The notes: a model not told the origin generated them from the letters alone. Positions 49,462-58,339 are shown, counted from the stretch's first letter. The stretch: 64,000 nucleotides of DNA from an uncultured Clostridia bacterium (GCA_934168305.1 CAKPNF010000009.1:1-64000), one strand, 5' to 3'. A program made the numbers and translations.

Positions 49462-49974
49462 ATGAATCAAGAAAAAATTGGTAAATTTATTGCTGAAAAA
49501 AGAAAAGAAAACAAATTAACACAAGAACAATTAGCAGAAAAATTAAACATAAGTAAAAATGCAGTAAGCAAATGGGAAAGAGGGATTAATCTTCTTGATG
49601 TTTCAATCATGCAAGAATTATGCAAAATATTAAACATTACTTTAAATGAATTGTTTATTGGAGAAAAAATATTAGATGAAAATTATAAAAAAGTAGCAGA
49701 CAATAATTTACTAAATGCTTTAGAAAATAGTTCATTTACACTAAAAGAAAAAATAGATTTTTATAAAAGAAAAAGGAAGAAAGAACATATATTTAAATTT
49801 ATTCTGTGTTTTATAAGTTTGATTATTCTAATTATTGCTCTTAAATTTCAAAATACTAAAGGATATATTATTGTAACAATAGTAGGAATATTAGTTACAT
49901 TATTTTATATTGTTTTATATAATCAAATGATGATATATGTTGAGAATCATGTTTATAAGAAAAGTGAAAGGTAG
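49462..49974 (+). CDS. XRE-family regulator with membrane tail
   Basis: The 170-residue protein has an HTH_3 domain at about residues 6-60 (GKFIAEKRKENKLTQEQLAE and LNISKNAVSKWERGINL) and a C-terminal pair of membrane helices at about 107-125 and 128-150. Membrane-tethered XRE regulators of this type are frequent in Clostridia. Its target is unknown. It precedes the ECF sigma operon by 166 bases. Confidence 0.85.
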   Translation: MNQEKIGKFIAEKRKENKLTQEQLAEKLNISKNAVSKWERGINLLDVSIMQELCKILNITLNELFIGEKILDENYKKVADNNLLNALENSSFTLKEKIDFYKRKRKKEHIFKFILCFISLIILIIALKFQNTKGYIIVTIVGILVTLFYIVLYNQMMIYVENHVYKKSER

Positions 49975-50074
49975 TACAAATTATAATTAAGATAGGATTT
50001 TATAAAACGAGGTAATTACTTAATAAAGTAAAAACCAAGTTTTATTTTTTTGTAAAAATATAATAAAATAAAAG

Positions 50075-50119
50075 TGTAACCTTTTACTAATTAAACTACA
50101 CTATATAATTGTAAGATAT
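50075..50119 (+). promoter_or_regulatory. ECF-type promoter of sigma operon 1
   Basis: TGTAAC (50075-50080), exactly 29 bases, then TGTAAGATAT (50110-50119). The identical layout is found at 51903-51947 before the second ECF gene. TGWAAC resembles the AAC-type -35 box of ECF sigma factors, and a CTATATAA stretch lies in the -10 region. Confidence 0.65.
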
Positions 50120-50140
50120 CTTATAAAGGAGTTTTTTAAA

Positions 50141-50677
50141 TTGAAACAAGTAAAGCAATTAGAAAATTATTATAAAAATAACGAAATTGATATGGACCAA
50201 ATAATAGAAGATTTTACACCATATATAACTACTATAATAAACAATGGAACAAATGATAAAATATCATTTGAAGATAAAGAAGAAATTTTTTCAGACACAT
50301 TTTTTATATTATGGAAAAATAGAAATAGATTAAATATAAATGTATCATTAAATTCATATTTAGCAGGAATAACTAAAAATTTAATAAAAGAAAAATACAG
50401 AAAATTGAAAATAGTCTATGACATTAGCGAATTTGAAAATGATACATTAAATTGCGTAAACATGTATGAAAACGACAGGGAGTCGATTTGGGATATAGAG
50501 CAAAAAATCAAAGGACTAAAAGATATTGATAAAAAAATTGTAAATTTATTTTATTATTCATCTATATCAATTAAAGATATAGCAAAAAAATTAAATATTT
50601 CTGAATTAAATGTAAAGATAAGACTACATAGAATACGAAACAAAATAAAAAAAGAATTAAATAATGGAGGAATTTAG
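50141..50677 (+). CDS. ECF-type RNA polymerase sigma factor
   Basis: The 178-residue protein has sigma region 2 (EEIFSDTFFILWKNRNRLN, LNSYLAGITKNLIKEKYRK) and region 4 (DKKIVNLFYYSSISIKDIAK, LNISELNVKIRLHRIRNKI) and lacks regions 1 and 3, as expected for ECF factors. It starts at TTG after AAAGGAG. The next gene starts 2 bases after its stop and is probably its membrane anti-sigma or sensor. Confidence 0.9.
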   Translation: MKQVKQLENYYKNNEIDMDQIIEDFTPYITTIINNGTNDKISFEDKEEIFSDTFFILWKNRNRLNINVSLNSYLAGITKNLIKEKYRKLKIVYDISEFENDTLNCVNMYENDRESIWDIEQKIKGLKDIDKKIVNLFYYSSISIKDIAKKLNISELNVKIRLHRIRNKIKKELNNGGI

Positions 50678-50679
50678 AA

Positions 50680-51804
50680 ATGGAATTTGATAAAAACAAA
50701 ATAAAAACCAAAATTGCTATATCAAAAATAAAAGAGGAGAATGATATAGTTATGGAAAAGAAAAAAACAAGAAGTATATTAAAAACAGTTGTAACAACAG
50801 TGTTGGGAATAATTTTAAGTGCGGGATTTGTATTTGCAGGGACAACAGTATATGAAAAAGTATGGAAAACACCAGAAAAAATTCAATTATCTTCTGGAGA
50901 TTATGAAGAAATAACAAAAGTAACAGAAGAAAGTAAAAAAGAAAATATGTCAGAAGAGGAGGCAAAAAAAGTTGCAATAGAAAAATTAAATCAAATAGGA
51001 TTTAATTCTAATATAGTAGGTACAAATCATTATAAAGAAATGGATTCAACTAAAATAATGTATCGTTTTGATACAGAAGATAATTATGAAATAAGTATTG
51101 ATGGACGAACAGGGGAATTTTTTGATATATGGGATAATAATAAAAATATTCAAGATACAAGTAAATATATGACAGAAAAACAAGCAAAAGAATTAGCAAA
51201 TAAATATTATAAATTGTTTGGATATAAAGAGGGAGAATATGAAATAACAAATGTTCAATCAGTAAATAATGAAGGGAGAGATACAGGTTCGGGATTTAGA
51301 ATGACAGTAACATATAATAAAAAATATGGAGAAATATATAATCCTTACGAATATGTTGCTATAACAGTGGAGTCTAAAAATATGAATTTAGCAATGTTTA
51401 GAGTTGAGAATACTCCTTTTGATAATAATGAGGTAACTATAACAGAACAAGAAGCAATAGATATTGCGTTAAAAGAAGATGAAAAAATAGAAACAAACAA
51501 AGTGGCAAGCACTAAAGTTAAATTAATGGTAGTAAAAATGAATGCTGATGCCTATGATAGAATAAATGATACAGAAAAACATTATGAAGCAATGCAAACA
51601 CCTAATTATCCAATTGAAGAAAGAAATTATTATAAGATAGATAATAAAGTTAGAAAAGCATGGGTAGTTGTTTTGAATTATGAAGATAATTTTGATGATG
51701 TAGTGAAAAGATATACGGAAGGAGCATATAGTTATTTTGTTGATGCGACAACAGGAGAAATAATAGGTGGACATACAATGGATTACATTTATAGTTGCCA
51801 TTAA
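50680..51804 (+). CDS. Membrane protein with YcdB/PepSY-like repeats, probable anti-sigma
   Basis: The 374-residue protein has a cytosolic N-terminus of about 30 residues, one membrane helix (about 34-54) and an extracytoplasmic part with three related units. Each unit carries a helix of the MSEEEAKKVAIEKLNQIGF, MTEKQAKELANKYYKLFGY or ITEQEAIDIALKEDEK type followed by beta strands, and YFVDATTGEIIGG ends the last one. This is the PepSY/YcdB layout. Its place directly after an ECF gene suggests control of that sigma factor. Confidence 0.78.
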   Translation: MEFDKNKIKTKIAISKIKEENDIVMEKKKTRSILKTVVTTVLGIILSAGFVFAGTTVYEKVWKTPEKIQLSSGDYEEITKVTEESKKENMSEEEAKKVAIEKLNQIGFNSNIVGTNHYKEMDSTKIMYRFDTEDNYEISIDGRTGEFFDIWDNNKNIQDTSKYMTEKQAKELANKYYKLFGYKEGEYEITNVQSVNNEGRDTGSGFRMTVTYNKKYGEIYNPYEYVAITVESKNMNLAMFRVENTPFDNNEVTITEQEAIDIALKEDEKIETNKVASTKVKLMVVKMNADAYDRINDTEKHYEAMQTPNYPIEERNYYKIDNKVRKAWVVVLNYEDNFDDVVKRYTEGAYSYFVDATTGEIIGGHTMDYIYSCH

Positions 51805-51858
51805 TCAAAATATTTAATTGAAGTTGATTAGAAAATTATATATAATAAAATAAAGTAT

Positions 51859-51896
51859 AGAGAAAGTTATAATTATAATAATTTTCTCTTTTTTTA
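51859..51896 (+). terminator. Terminator of ECF operon 1
   Basis: AGAGAAA pairs with TTTTCTCT, with an AT-rich loop, followed by a run of T. Confidence 0.85.
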
Positions 51897-51902
51897 TAAA
51901 AA

Positions 51903-51947
51903 TGAAACTTTTTTTATATTACAAAAGCTCTTATAGGTGTAAGATAT
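51903..51947 (+). promoter_or_regulatory. ECF-type promoter of sigma operon 2
   Basis: TGAAAC (51903-51908), exactly 29 bases, then TGTAAGATAT (51938-51947), matching the layout at 50075-50119. A CTCTTATA stretch lies in the -10 region. The shared block suggests that one or both ECF factors recognise both promoters. Confidence 0.65.
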
Positions 51948-51969
51948 GTACATATATTCGGAGGAAATT

Positions 51970-52491
51970 ATGGAAGAATTAATAAAAAAAGCCCAAAAGG
52001 GGAATAAAGAAGCATTCACAGAAATAATTTATGAAATACGACATGATTTATATAAAATAGCAAGATGTCGTTTATCTTGTGAAGAGGATATAGAAGATGC
52101 AGTTCAAGAAACAATGATAGAAGCATTTAAAAACATAAAAAAATTAAATAAAGAAGAATCTTATAAAAAATGGGTTATAAAAATATTGGTAAACAAATGT
52201 AATAGAATTTATAACAAAAATAAAAATAGGAACATATCTTTTGAAAATTTAGAATTAGATAATACTTATTCACATAGTGAAAATTATCAGGAGTTAGATA
52301 ATATAGATTTTTATTTAATTTTAAAAGATTTAAACTATGATGAAAGAATGTCTTTAACATTATTTTATTTAGAAGATTATTCAATAAAAGAAATATCTAA
52401 AATACTTAAAACAAATGAAAATACTATAAAAACAAGACTAAAAAGAGGAAAAGAAAAAATTAGAAATAAATTTTTGAAAGGAAATAATTAG
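51970..52491 (+). CDS. ECF-type RNA polymerase sigma factor
   Basis: The 173-residue protein has ECF region 2 (RLSCEEDIEDAVQETMIEAF, YKKWVIKILVNKCNRIYNK) and region 4 (YDERMSLTLFYLEDYSIKEI, LKTNENTIKTRLKRGKEKI). I choose 51970 after CGGAGGAAATT rather than the in-frame ATG at 51946, which lies in the conserved promoter block. The anti-sigma gene begins 1 base after the stop. Confidence 0.92.
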   Translation: MEELIKKAQKGNKEAFTEIIYEIRHDLYKIARCRLSCEEDIEDAVQETMIEAFKNIKKLNKEESYKKWVIKILVNKCNRIYNKNKNRNISFENLELDNTYSHSENYQELDNIDFYLILKDLNYDERMSLTLFYLEDYSIKEISKILKTNENTIKTRLKRGKEKIRNKFLKGNN

Positions 52492-52492
52492 T

Positions 52493-54055
52493 ATGGAAGT
52501 ATTAGATAAAAAAATTAAAATGGCATTATCTAAAGAGATAGAAGAACCATATACATATGAAAGAACCATAAAAAAAGCATTATATAAAAATAAAAATTAC
52601 GGCATAAAACATTATATAAAAAAAGTCATTATAATTATCGCTTCAATTTTAAGTACATTAGTTGGAACATTTAGTGTATATGCAGCAACAGGAGGAAAAA
52701 TTGGAGGGATGCCAGCATTTGATTGGATAGGATTAAAATTTTCAGAACAGTATGTAGAATATAAACAACCAGTAGAAAATCAAATATTAGCATTTGAAAA
52801 TACAAGTGTAGAACTAGTATCTACTTTATGCAATGAGGGATTAACTATATTAGAATTTGATGTAAAACTTAGTGAAGAGGATTATAAAAAATTAAAAATA
52901 GACGAAAGCGTTATTACAGATGAATTTTTGCAACAAATGGAAGAAATGAAGAAAAAAACAAAAGATGAAATAATAGGTGAATTACAACAAGATGTTATAG
53001 AAGAAGAAATACAAAAAGGTAATTATCAGATCACACCTACAGATGAACAAATAAACAAAAAATATGAAGAAAGAATAAAAAATATAGATAAAAGTATCGA
53101 AGAACGAAAAAATACCTTATTTACAATTGCTCTTACATTAAATAACGACCAAAAGGGAGGAACATATAATTATGATAAATTTAATCCAAACACAGACTGG
53201 TATGCAAATCTATATATAGATGATACTCCTTATTATGTTACAAGTATGCAAAAATTAGAAAAAATAAATAAATATGAATACAAAGTTTATAATTTCTATT
53301 TAATCTCAGATGATATATTAAAAAACAAAAATGATTTCAAAATAACTCTAAAAAACAATAAAATTGTAAATATGGCTAATTGGAAGATTCAAATGTTATC
53401 AGAAAAAGGACTGGAAGAAGAGACAAAAAGTACAAGTGATAATTGGTTTGGAAATGTGAATATAAAAATTATGGAAGACGAAAGTGAAACAATGAAAATT
53501 CCACCTATAAGTACAATAGATTTGCCAGGTGAATTTGAAGTAAATGTTTCAAAAAATGATATACTAAAAGATAGTAAAGTTATAGAAAACCCAGATATAA
53601 AATCAGAATTCAGAAATATTACTCAAAAAGTTGAAAAAGTTGTTGCATCACCAGTTCAAACAGTAGTACAAGTAAAACACTCTGCATCACAACAATCATC
53701 AAATACATTTGCAAATAGATATTCAAATCTAGAAATAGAACATCTACCAATAACAAATAGATACAAGGTATATGATTCTGACGGAAGAGAATTAAGTTGT
53801 CTGGCTTTGTCAAATAAAAACACATTAATATATAGTGATGGTACAAGAGAAGATTATGATAAACATGATATTCCAAATAAGAAATATAGTAATGCAACAT
53901 GGGAAACAGTAGAATATTTACTAATAGAAAATACTACTTCAGAGTATATAAAAATTGTACCAGTAGAAACCATACGTAATCCAGTTGATGGACAAGAAGA
54001 TACAGGTGGAGAAATATATTATGAAATGGATCCTTTAATTATAAATTTAAAGTAA
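52493..54055 (+). CDS. DUF4179-type anti-sigma factor
   Basis: The 520-residue protein has a cytosolic N-terminus of about 40 residues that would bind the sigma factor, a membrane helix (about 42-65, KKVIIIIASILSTLVGTFSV) and a large outside domain starting GGKIGGMPAFDWIGLKFSEQ. That is the DUF4179 pattern found beside ECF factors in Firmicutes. It carries a Lys/Glu-rich coiled segment at about 135-205 and a second beta domain after residue 390. Confidence 0.82.
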   Translation: MEVLDKKIKMALSKEIEEPYTYERTIKKALYKNKNYGIKHYIKKVIIIIASILSTLVGTFSVYAATGGKIGGMPAFDWIGLKFSEQYVEYKQPVENQILAFENTSVELVSTLCNEGLTILEFDVKLSEEDYKKLKIDESVITDEFLQQMEEMKKKTKDEIIGELQQDVIEEEIQKGNYQITPTDEQINKKYEERIKNIDKSIEERKNTLFTIALTLNNDQKGGTYNYDKFNPNTDWYANLYIDDTPYYVTSMQKLEKINKYEYKVYNFYLISDDILKNKNDFKITLKNNKIVNMANWKIQMLSEKGLEEETKSTSDNWFGNVNIKIMEDESETMKIPPISTIDLPGEFEVNVSKNDILKDSKVIENPDIKSEFRNITQKVEKVVASPVQTVVQVKHSASQQSSNTFANRYSNLEIEHLPITNRYKVYDSDGRELSCLALSNKNTLIYSDGTREDYDKHDIPNKKYSNATWETVEYLLIENTTSEYIKIVPVETIRNPVDGQEDTGGEIYYEMDPLIINLK

Positions 54056-54064
54056 GAAATAATA

Positions 54065-54091
54065 AAAATAGCAGATTAACTCTGCTATTTT
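54065..54091. terminator. Shared terminator between convergent genes
   Basis: AAAATAGCAG and CTGCTATTTT are perfect 10-base arms with a 7-base loop. It serves the anti-sigma gene and overlaps the end of the convergent hxlR-type gene. Confidence 0.88.
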
Positions 54092-54405
54092 GTCATTTCA
54101 CGATAACTATTGCCCCACTGAACCATAGAATCCAAAACAGGTTTTAAACTCCAACCAGTATCAGTAAGAGAATACTCAACTCTTGGAGGAACTTCAGCAA
54201 AAACCTCACGATGAACCAACCCAGATTTTTCCATATCTCTTAAATTATTGGTAAGAACTTTTTGACTAATACCAGTAAGAGATTTACGAAGTTCACCAAA
54301 TCTTTTAGTACCAGTTAATAAATCACGAATAATCAAAATCTTCCATTTATCTCCAATAAGTCCCATTGTGATTTCAACAGGACAAATAGATAATTCTTGC
54401 TTCAT
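54085..54405 (-). CDS. HxlR-family transcriptional regulator
   Basis: The 106-residue winged-helix protein has the HxlR signature CPVEITMGLIGDKWKILIIR with its N-terminal cysteine, then RFGELRKSLTGISQKVLTNN and VPPRVEYSLTDTGWSLKPVL. Several members sense thiol stress or aldehydes through that cysteine. It is divergent from the gene at 54726, its likely target. Confidence 0.93.
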   Translation of the reverse strand: MKQELSICPVEITMGLIGDKWKILIIRDLLTGTKRFGELRKSLTGISQKVLTNNLRDMEKSGLVHREVFAEVPPRVEYSLTDTGWSLKPVLDSMVQWGNSYREMTK

Positions 54406-54725
54406 TATAAATCAACTCCTAATCAAAAATCTATATCAATTTAAAAGTATTATAACAAATTAAACAAAAAAAGTAAACTATATATCCTAATAAAATCAAC
54501 AATAGTATCTATTTGAATGTAATATTCAATAAAATATACATATATAAAAAATATTTTGAAAAATTTTATATCCTAAAAACAGCAAAAATGCTCAAAAGTA
54601 ACTTTTAAGTAACTATGAAACTAAAAAGTGCCTACTTTACAAAATAAAAAACAGAAAGTAAAATAATTACAGAAATTAAAAAAGGTAGCTACTAAATCAA
54701 TAAAAAGAAAAAGGAGTGTATAAAA
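54406..54725. promoter_or_regulatory. Divergent regulatory region between hxlR and the MBL-like gene
   Basis: The 320-base gap has no gene. It holds two direct repeats AAGTAAC at 54597 and 54609 (AAGTAACTTTTAAGTAACTA) and a following AAAAAGTGCCTACTTTAC. These resemble HxlR-type operator sequences. The rest is AT-rich with no further structure seen. Confidence 0.55.
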
Positions 54726-55520
54726 ATGGAAATTTCAAAAATTAATTTAGAAAAAGGATATATAGAAATTTATGATTTTGGAGAAATAAAATTACATTGT
54801 TATCAAACAAACGATTTAATGAATGACGAAAGCTATATATTAGAAAACAAAGAAAATGTATTATTAGTTGAATTCCCTGCATTTTATGATAATTTAGAAG
54901 AATTTGAAAAATACGTAAAAGGACTAAATAAAAACATTGTAGGAAAAGTATTTTCAGACCATCCAAACGGAGGAACAATACTTCAAGATGTAAAAGGATA
55001 CGCATCACAAGGTACAATAAAATCATTGAAAGAAGGAACAATACACAATTTAGTAACAGGATTTGAAACAGCATTTAATGGAGCATTTGCAAAAGAATTC
55101 CATAAAATAACAGATGTATTAGAAGATACAGAAGTTAATATTGGTGGATTTGAACTAAAAATAACATATCATGATGAAAATATCGAAATAGAATTTCCAC
55201 AAATAGGATGTGTATATACACATATGTTAGGACATGACTGTCATTCAATAGTTGCAGGAGAAGGTCATGCCAATGCAATTATAGAACAATTAAAAGGATA
55301 CAAACAAAAAGGCTATAATCTAGTATTATCAAGTCATTACACACCAGAAACATTAAAAGATGTTGATACAAAAATTGCATATCTTGAAGAATTAAAAGAA
55401 TTAGCAAAAGAAAGCAAAGATACAACTGATTTTGAAAATAAAGTAAAAGCAAAATATCCAGAATATAGTGGACTAAATTATTTAGATATGACAGCAGGAT
55501 TTTTCTTCCCACAAAATTAG
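54726..55520 (+). CDS. MBL-fold-like protein without a full metal motif
   Basis: The 264-residue protein resembles the HxlR-linked metallo-beta-lactamase-fold proteins by overall layout: SYILENKENVLLVEFPAFYD at the N-terminal sandwich, then VFSDHPNGGTI where HxHxDH is expected. GHDCHSIVAGEGHA and VLSSHYTPETLKDV follow, the last two carrying histidines. The canonical zinc motif is incomplete, so it may be a degenerate or non-hydrolytic member. A terminator hairpin follows. Confidence 0.6.
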   Translation: MEISKINLEKGYIEIYDFGEIKLHCYQTNDLMNDESYILENKENVLLVEFPAFYDNLEEFEKYVKGLNKNIVGKVFSDHPNGGTILQDVKGYASQGTIKSLKEGTIHNLVTGFETAFNGAFAKEFHKITDVLEDTEVNIGGFELKITYHDENIEIEFPQIGCVYTHMLGHDCHSIVAGEGHANAIIEQLKGYKQKGYNLVLSSHYTPETLKDVDTKIAYLEELKELAKESKDTTDFENKVKAKYPEYSGLNYLDMTAGFFFPQN

Positions 55521-55527
55521 AAGGTTT

Positions 55528-55565
55528 AATAAAGAATTGTGCTTAAAATAGTGCAATTCTTTATT
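55528..55565 (+). terminator. Terminator after the MBL-like gene
   Basis: AATAAAGAATTGTGC (55528-55542) pairs with GTGCAATTCTTTATT (55551-55565), 15-base arms with an 8-base loop. It lies just before the ribosome site of the macrodomain gene, so the next operon may depend on read-through or on this hairpin. Confidence 0.75.
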
Positions 55566-55584
55566 ATCATAAAAAGGAGTATTT

Positions 55585-56379
55585 ATGGAAAAAATAGATT
55601 TTTTAATTGATTATTTAATAAAAGAAAATAAAAGTATTGATATTAATGAAATACCACAAAATACAAGTGATAAAAAAAGATTATATCGTTCATTGTGTAA
55701 TATTAGAGAACCATTACCAATATCAGAAAAATATATTAAAATAGAAAATGAATTTTTAACAGAGGAAAATATAAACAAAGGCATTGTTGAATCAAACGAT
55801 ATAACTTCATTTATAAAATATAAAGGAACTCAAATATGTTTATGGCAGGGGGATATAACAACTTTAAAAATAGATGCAATTGTAAATGCAGCAAACTCAC
55901 AAGGATTAGGATGTTTTATACCTTGCCATAAGTGTATTGACAATGCCATTCATTCAGCAAGTGGAGTCCAATTAAGATTAGAATGTAATAAAATTATGCA
56001 AAAAATAGAAATATTGCAAACAGGAAAAGCATTTATAACAAGTGGTTATAATTTACCATTAAAATATGTAATTCATACAGTAGGACCAATTATATATGAA
56101 AATGTAACAGAAAAAGAAATATTAGAATTGAAAAATTGTTATATAAATTCACTAGAACTTGCAAAAGAAAATAATATAAAAACAATAGCATTCCCTTGTA
56201 TATCTACTGGAGAATTTAGATTTCCAAAAGAACTTGCACCTAAAATTGCAATAGAAACAATAAAAGAGTATTTAGATACAAACGAAAAATATTTTGAAAG
56301 AATAATATTTAATGTCTTTTCAGATGAAGACTATAAAACTTATTTGAATAATTTAGGAGAAATTTATGGAAGAATATAA
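55585..56379 (+). CDS. Zinc-containing macrodomain protein
   Basis: The 264-residue protein has a helical N-terminal part (1-75) and a macrodomain from about residue 80: WQGDITTLKIDAIVNAANSQ, then GCFIPCHKCIDNAIHSASG with C110, C114, H115 and C117 as the zinc site, and IAFPCISTGEFRFP for phosphate binding. Zinc macrodomains of this kind are linked to SirTM sirtuins and remove ADP-ribose from proteins. The sirtuin gene overlaps its last 14 bases, indicating coupled translation. Confidence 0.9.
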   Translation: MEKIDFLIDYLIKENKSIDINEIPQNTSDKKRLYRSLCNIREPLPISEKYIKIENEFLTEENINKGIVESNDITSFIKYKGTQICLWQGDITTLKIDAIVNAANSQGLGCFIPCHKCIDNAIHSASGVQLRLECNKIMQKIEILQTGKAFITSGYNLPLKYVIHTVGPIIYENVTEKEILELKNCYINSLELAKENNIKTIAFPCISTGEFRFPKELAPKIAIETIKEYLDTNEKYFERIIFNVFSDEDYKTYLNNLGEIYGRI

Positions 56380-57208
56380 TTCAAGAATTATACAAGCAAA
56401 ACAAGCAATTAAACAAGCAGATTATATTATAATTGGTGCAGGAAGTGGTCTTTCAACAGCAGCAGGTTTACTATATAGTGGAGAAAAGTTTGAAAAAGAT
56501 TTTAGAGAATTTATAGAAAAATATCATTTTGATAATTTGTATTCAGCATCATTTTATGAATTTAAGACACAAGAAGAAAAGTGGGCATTTTTTGCAAAAA
56601 TGATAAAATTAAATAGATATAATGAAAAGCCACTAAAATTATATCAAGAATTATATGAAATTGTTAAAAATAAAGAATATTTTGTTTTATCAACAAATGT
56701 AGATGGACAATTTTACAATAGTGGATTTGATAAAGATAAAATATTTGAAGTACAGGGAGATTACAGTTATTTACAATGTGAAAATGCTTGTCATAACAAA
56801 TTATATAATAATAAAGAATTAGTAGAAAAGTGGCTACGAAATACAAAAAACTGCAAAATACCATCAGATTTAGTAATGAAATGTCCAGTATGTGGTGGTA
56901 ATATGGATATGAATTTAAGAAAAGATGCAAACTTTGTTCAAGATGAAAATTGGTATAGACAATCTGAAAAATACGAAGATTTTTTATCTAGAAGCAAAGG
57001 CAAAAATGTGGTATTATTAGAAATAGGAGTTGGATTTAATACACCTGGAATTATAAGATTTCCATTTGAACGAATGACAGCAATAAGTGAAAAAACAACA
57101 CTTATAAGAATAAACAAAGATTATCCAAGTCCAATGTTAGAAATAGAAAATAAAACAATTTCATTTGATGAAGATATAAATAAAATAATAGAAGATTTGA
57201 AGGAGTAA
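56366..57208 (+). CDS. SirTM-type (class M) sirtuin, protein ADP-ribosyltransferase
   Basis: The 280-residue protein has the Sir2 NAD site IIGAGSGLSTAAGLLYSG (about 22-39), STNVDGQF, and EVQGDYSYLQC. Gln near residue 130 replaces the usual catalytic histidine, as in SirTM enzymes, which ADP-ribosylate rather than deacylate. Zinc cysteines are C137/C141-type and CPVC near 173-176; LEIGVGFNTPGIIRFPFE closes the fold. In the known systems the target is a lipoylated GcvH-like carrier; none is nearby. Confidence 0.9.
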   Translation: MEEYNSRIIQAKQAIKQADYIIIGAGSGLSTAAGLLYSGEKFEKDFREFIEKYHFDNLYSASFYEFKTQEEKWAFFAKMIKLNRYNEKPLKLYQELYEIVKNKEYFVLSTNVDGQFYNSGFDKDKIFEVQGDYSYLQCENACHNKLYNNKELVEKWLRNTKNCKIPSDLVMKCPVCGGNMDMNLRKDANFVQDENWYRQSEKYEDFLSRSKGKNVVLLEIGVGFNTPGIIRFPFERMTAISEKTTLIRINKDYPSPMLEIENKTISFDEDINKIIEDLKE

Positions 57209-57214
57209 ATAAAA

Positions 57215-58150
57215 ATGATAATAAACACAGGATGCAGAACAGATATACCAGCATTTTATTCAAAATGGTTAATGAATAGAATAAGAGAAGGATATGTATT
57301 AGTAAGGAATTCGTATTATCCATCACAAATAACTAAATACAGTTTATCGCCTAAAGTTGTAGACTGTTTAGCATTTTGCACTAAAAATCCAGAGCCTATG
57401 CTAAAATATTTAGATGAACTTGATATTTACAGACAATATTGGTTTGTAACAATTACACCTTACGGAAAAGATATTGAGCCAGTTGTACCAGATAAAGAAA
57501 AAGTGATAGAAAGTTTTAAGAAATTATCAAATCATATAGGTATAGATTCTATTGGTTGGAGATATGATCCGATTTTCATAAATAAGGATTTTGATGTAGA
57601 AAAGCATATAAAGTGTTTTGAAAATATGGCTAGTAGGCTGAAAGGATATACTCACAATTGTACTATTAGCTTTTTAGATTTATATGAAAAAGTAAAAAGA
57701 AATGCTCCAGATTTAAGACCACCAACAAAAGAGGAACAAATACAGATAGCAAAAGCATTTGCTCGAATAGGAAAAGAAAATGATATAGTAATACATAGTT
57801 GTTGTGAAAAGACTTTTCTATCAGAATATGGATTAAAATGTAATGGATGTATGAGCCAAGAAATTGTTGAAAAATCAATAAATTGCAAGTTAGATCCACC
57901 TAAAAGAAAAAATCTAAGACAAGAATGTAATTGCCTTATGGGAAATGATATAGGTGTTTATAATACTTGTGGACATTTATGCAAGTATTGTTATGCAAAT
58001 GCTAATAAAGTTTTGGTTATTGAAAATATGAAAAAACATAATGAAAATTCTCCATTTTTAATTGGAAATATTGAAGTTGGAGATAAGATAACAGAAGCTA
58101 AACAGAAAAGTTGGATTGTTAACCAAGACAGACAAATTAGTTTTATTTAA
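57215..58150 (+). CDS. DUF1848 protein with a C-terminal radical-SAM-like cysteine motif
   Basis: The 311-residue protein matches DUF1848 by its start MIINTGCRTDIPAFYSKWL, WFVTITPYGKDIEPVVPDK and SIGWRYDPIF. It is cysteine-rich toward the C-terminus: CCEKTFL, CNGCM, ECNC and CGHLCKYCYAN near 252-262, a CX3CX2C iron-sulfur motif like that of spore photoproduct lyase. Function is unknown. It starts 6 bases after the sirtuin stop, so it is part of the macrodomain-sirtuin operon. Confidence 0.85.
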   Translation: MIINTGCRTDIPAFYSKWLMNRIREGYVLVRNSYYPSQITKYSLSPKVVDCLAFCTKNPEPMLKYLDELDIYRQYWFVTITPYGKDIEPVVPDKEKVIESFKKLSNHIGIDSIGWRYDPIFINKDFDVEKHIKCFENMASRLKGYTHNCTISFLDLYEKVKRNAPDLRPPTKEEQIQIAKAFARIGKENDIVIHSCCEKTFLSEYGLKCNGCMSQEIVEKSINCKLDPPKRKNLRQECNCLMGNDIGVYNTCGHLCKYCYANANKVLVIENMKKHNENSPFLIGNIEVGDKITEAKQKSWIVNQDRQISFI

Positions 58151-58191
58151 CCAAAAATAGTTTTATGAATTAGGAAAAAATATATAGCAAA

Positions 58192-58278
58192 ATCTCCAAT
58201 TTTTGTGAAAAAAATATAAAACTATCTCCAAAAAATGTGAAAAAATATATTAAAACATTTCCAAAAAATGTGAAAAAC
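58192..58278 (+). repeat. Three tandem imperfect repeats, period 32-33
   Basis: Units starting ATCTCCAATTTTTGTGAAAA (58192), ATCTCCAAAAAATGTGAAAA (58224) and ATTTCCAAAAAATGTGAAAA (58257) lie directly upstream of the promoter of the broken DUF4143 ATPase. They may be operators. There are too few units, and no spacers of even length or cas genes, for a CRISPR array. Confidence 0.75.
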
Positions 58279-58306
58279 TTGATATTTTATAAAAAAGGAA
58301 TATAAT
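58279..58306 (+). promoter_or_regulatory. Promoter of the DUF4143 ATPase gene
   Basis: TTGATA (58279-58284), 16-base spacer, TATAAT (58301-58306). It adjoins the third tandem repeat. Confidence 0.7.
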
Positions 58307-58339
58307 AACAATAAGAATATAGAAAAAGTGAGAACGGTT

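Noticed and set aside
51946..51969. Upstream ATG extending the second ECF sigma factor
   Set aside because: It falls in the conserved promoter block; GGAGG precedes the ATG at 51970.
58192..58278. Three short direct repeats as a CRISPR array
   Set aside because: Only three degenerate units with period 32-33 and no true spacers or cas genes; they adjoin a promoter.
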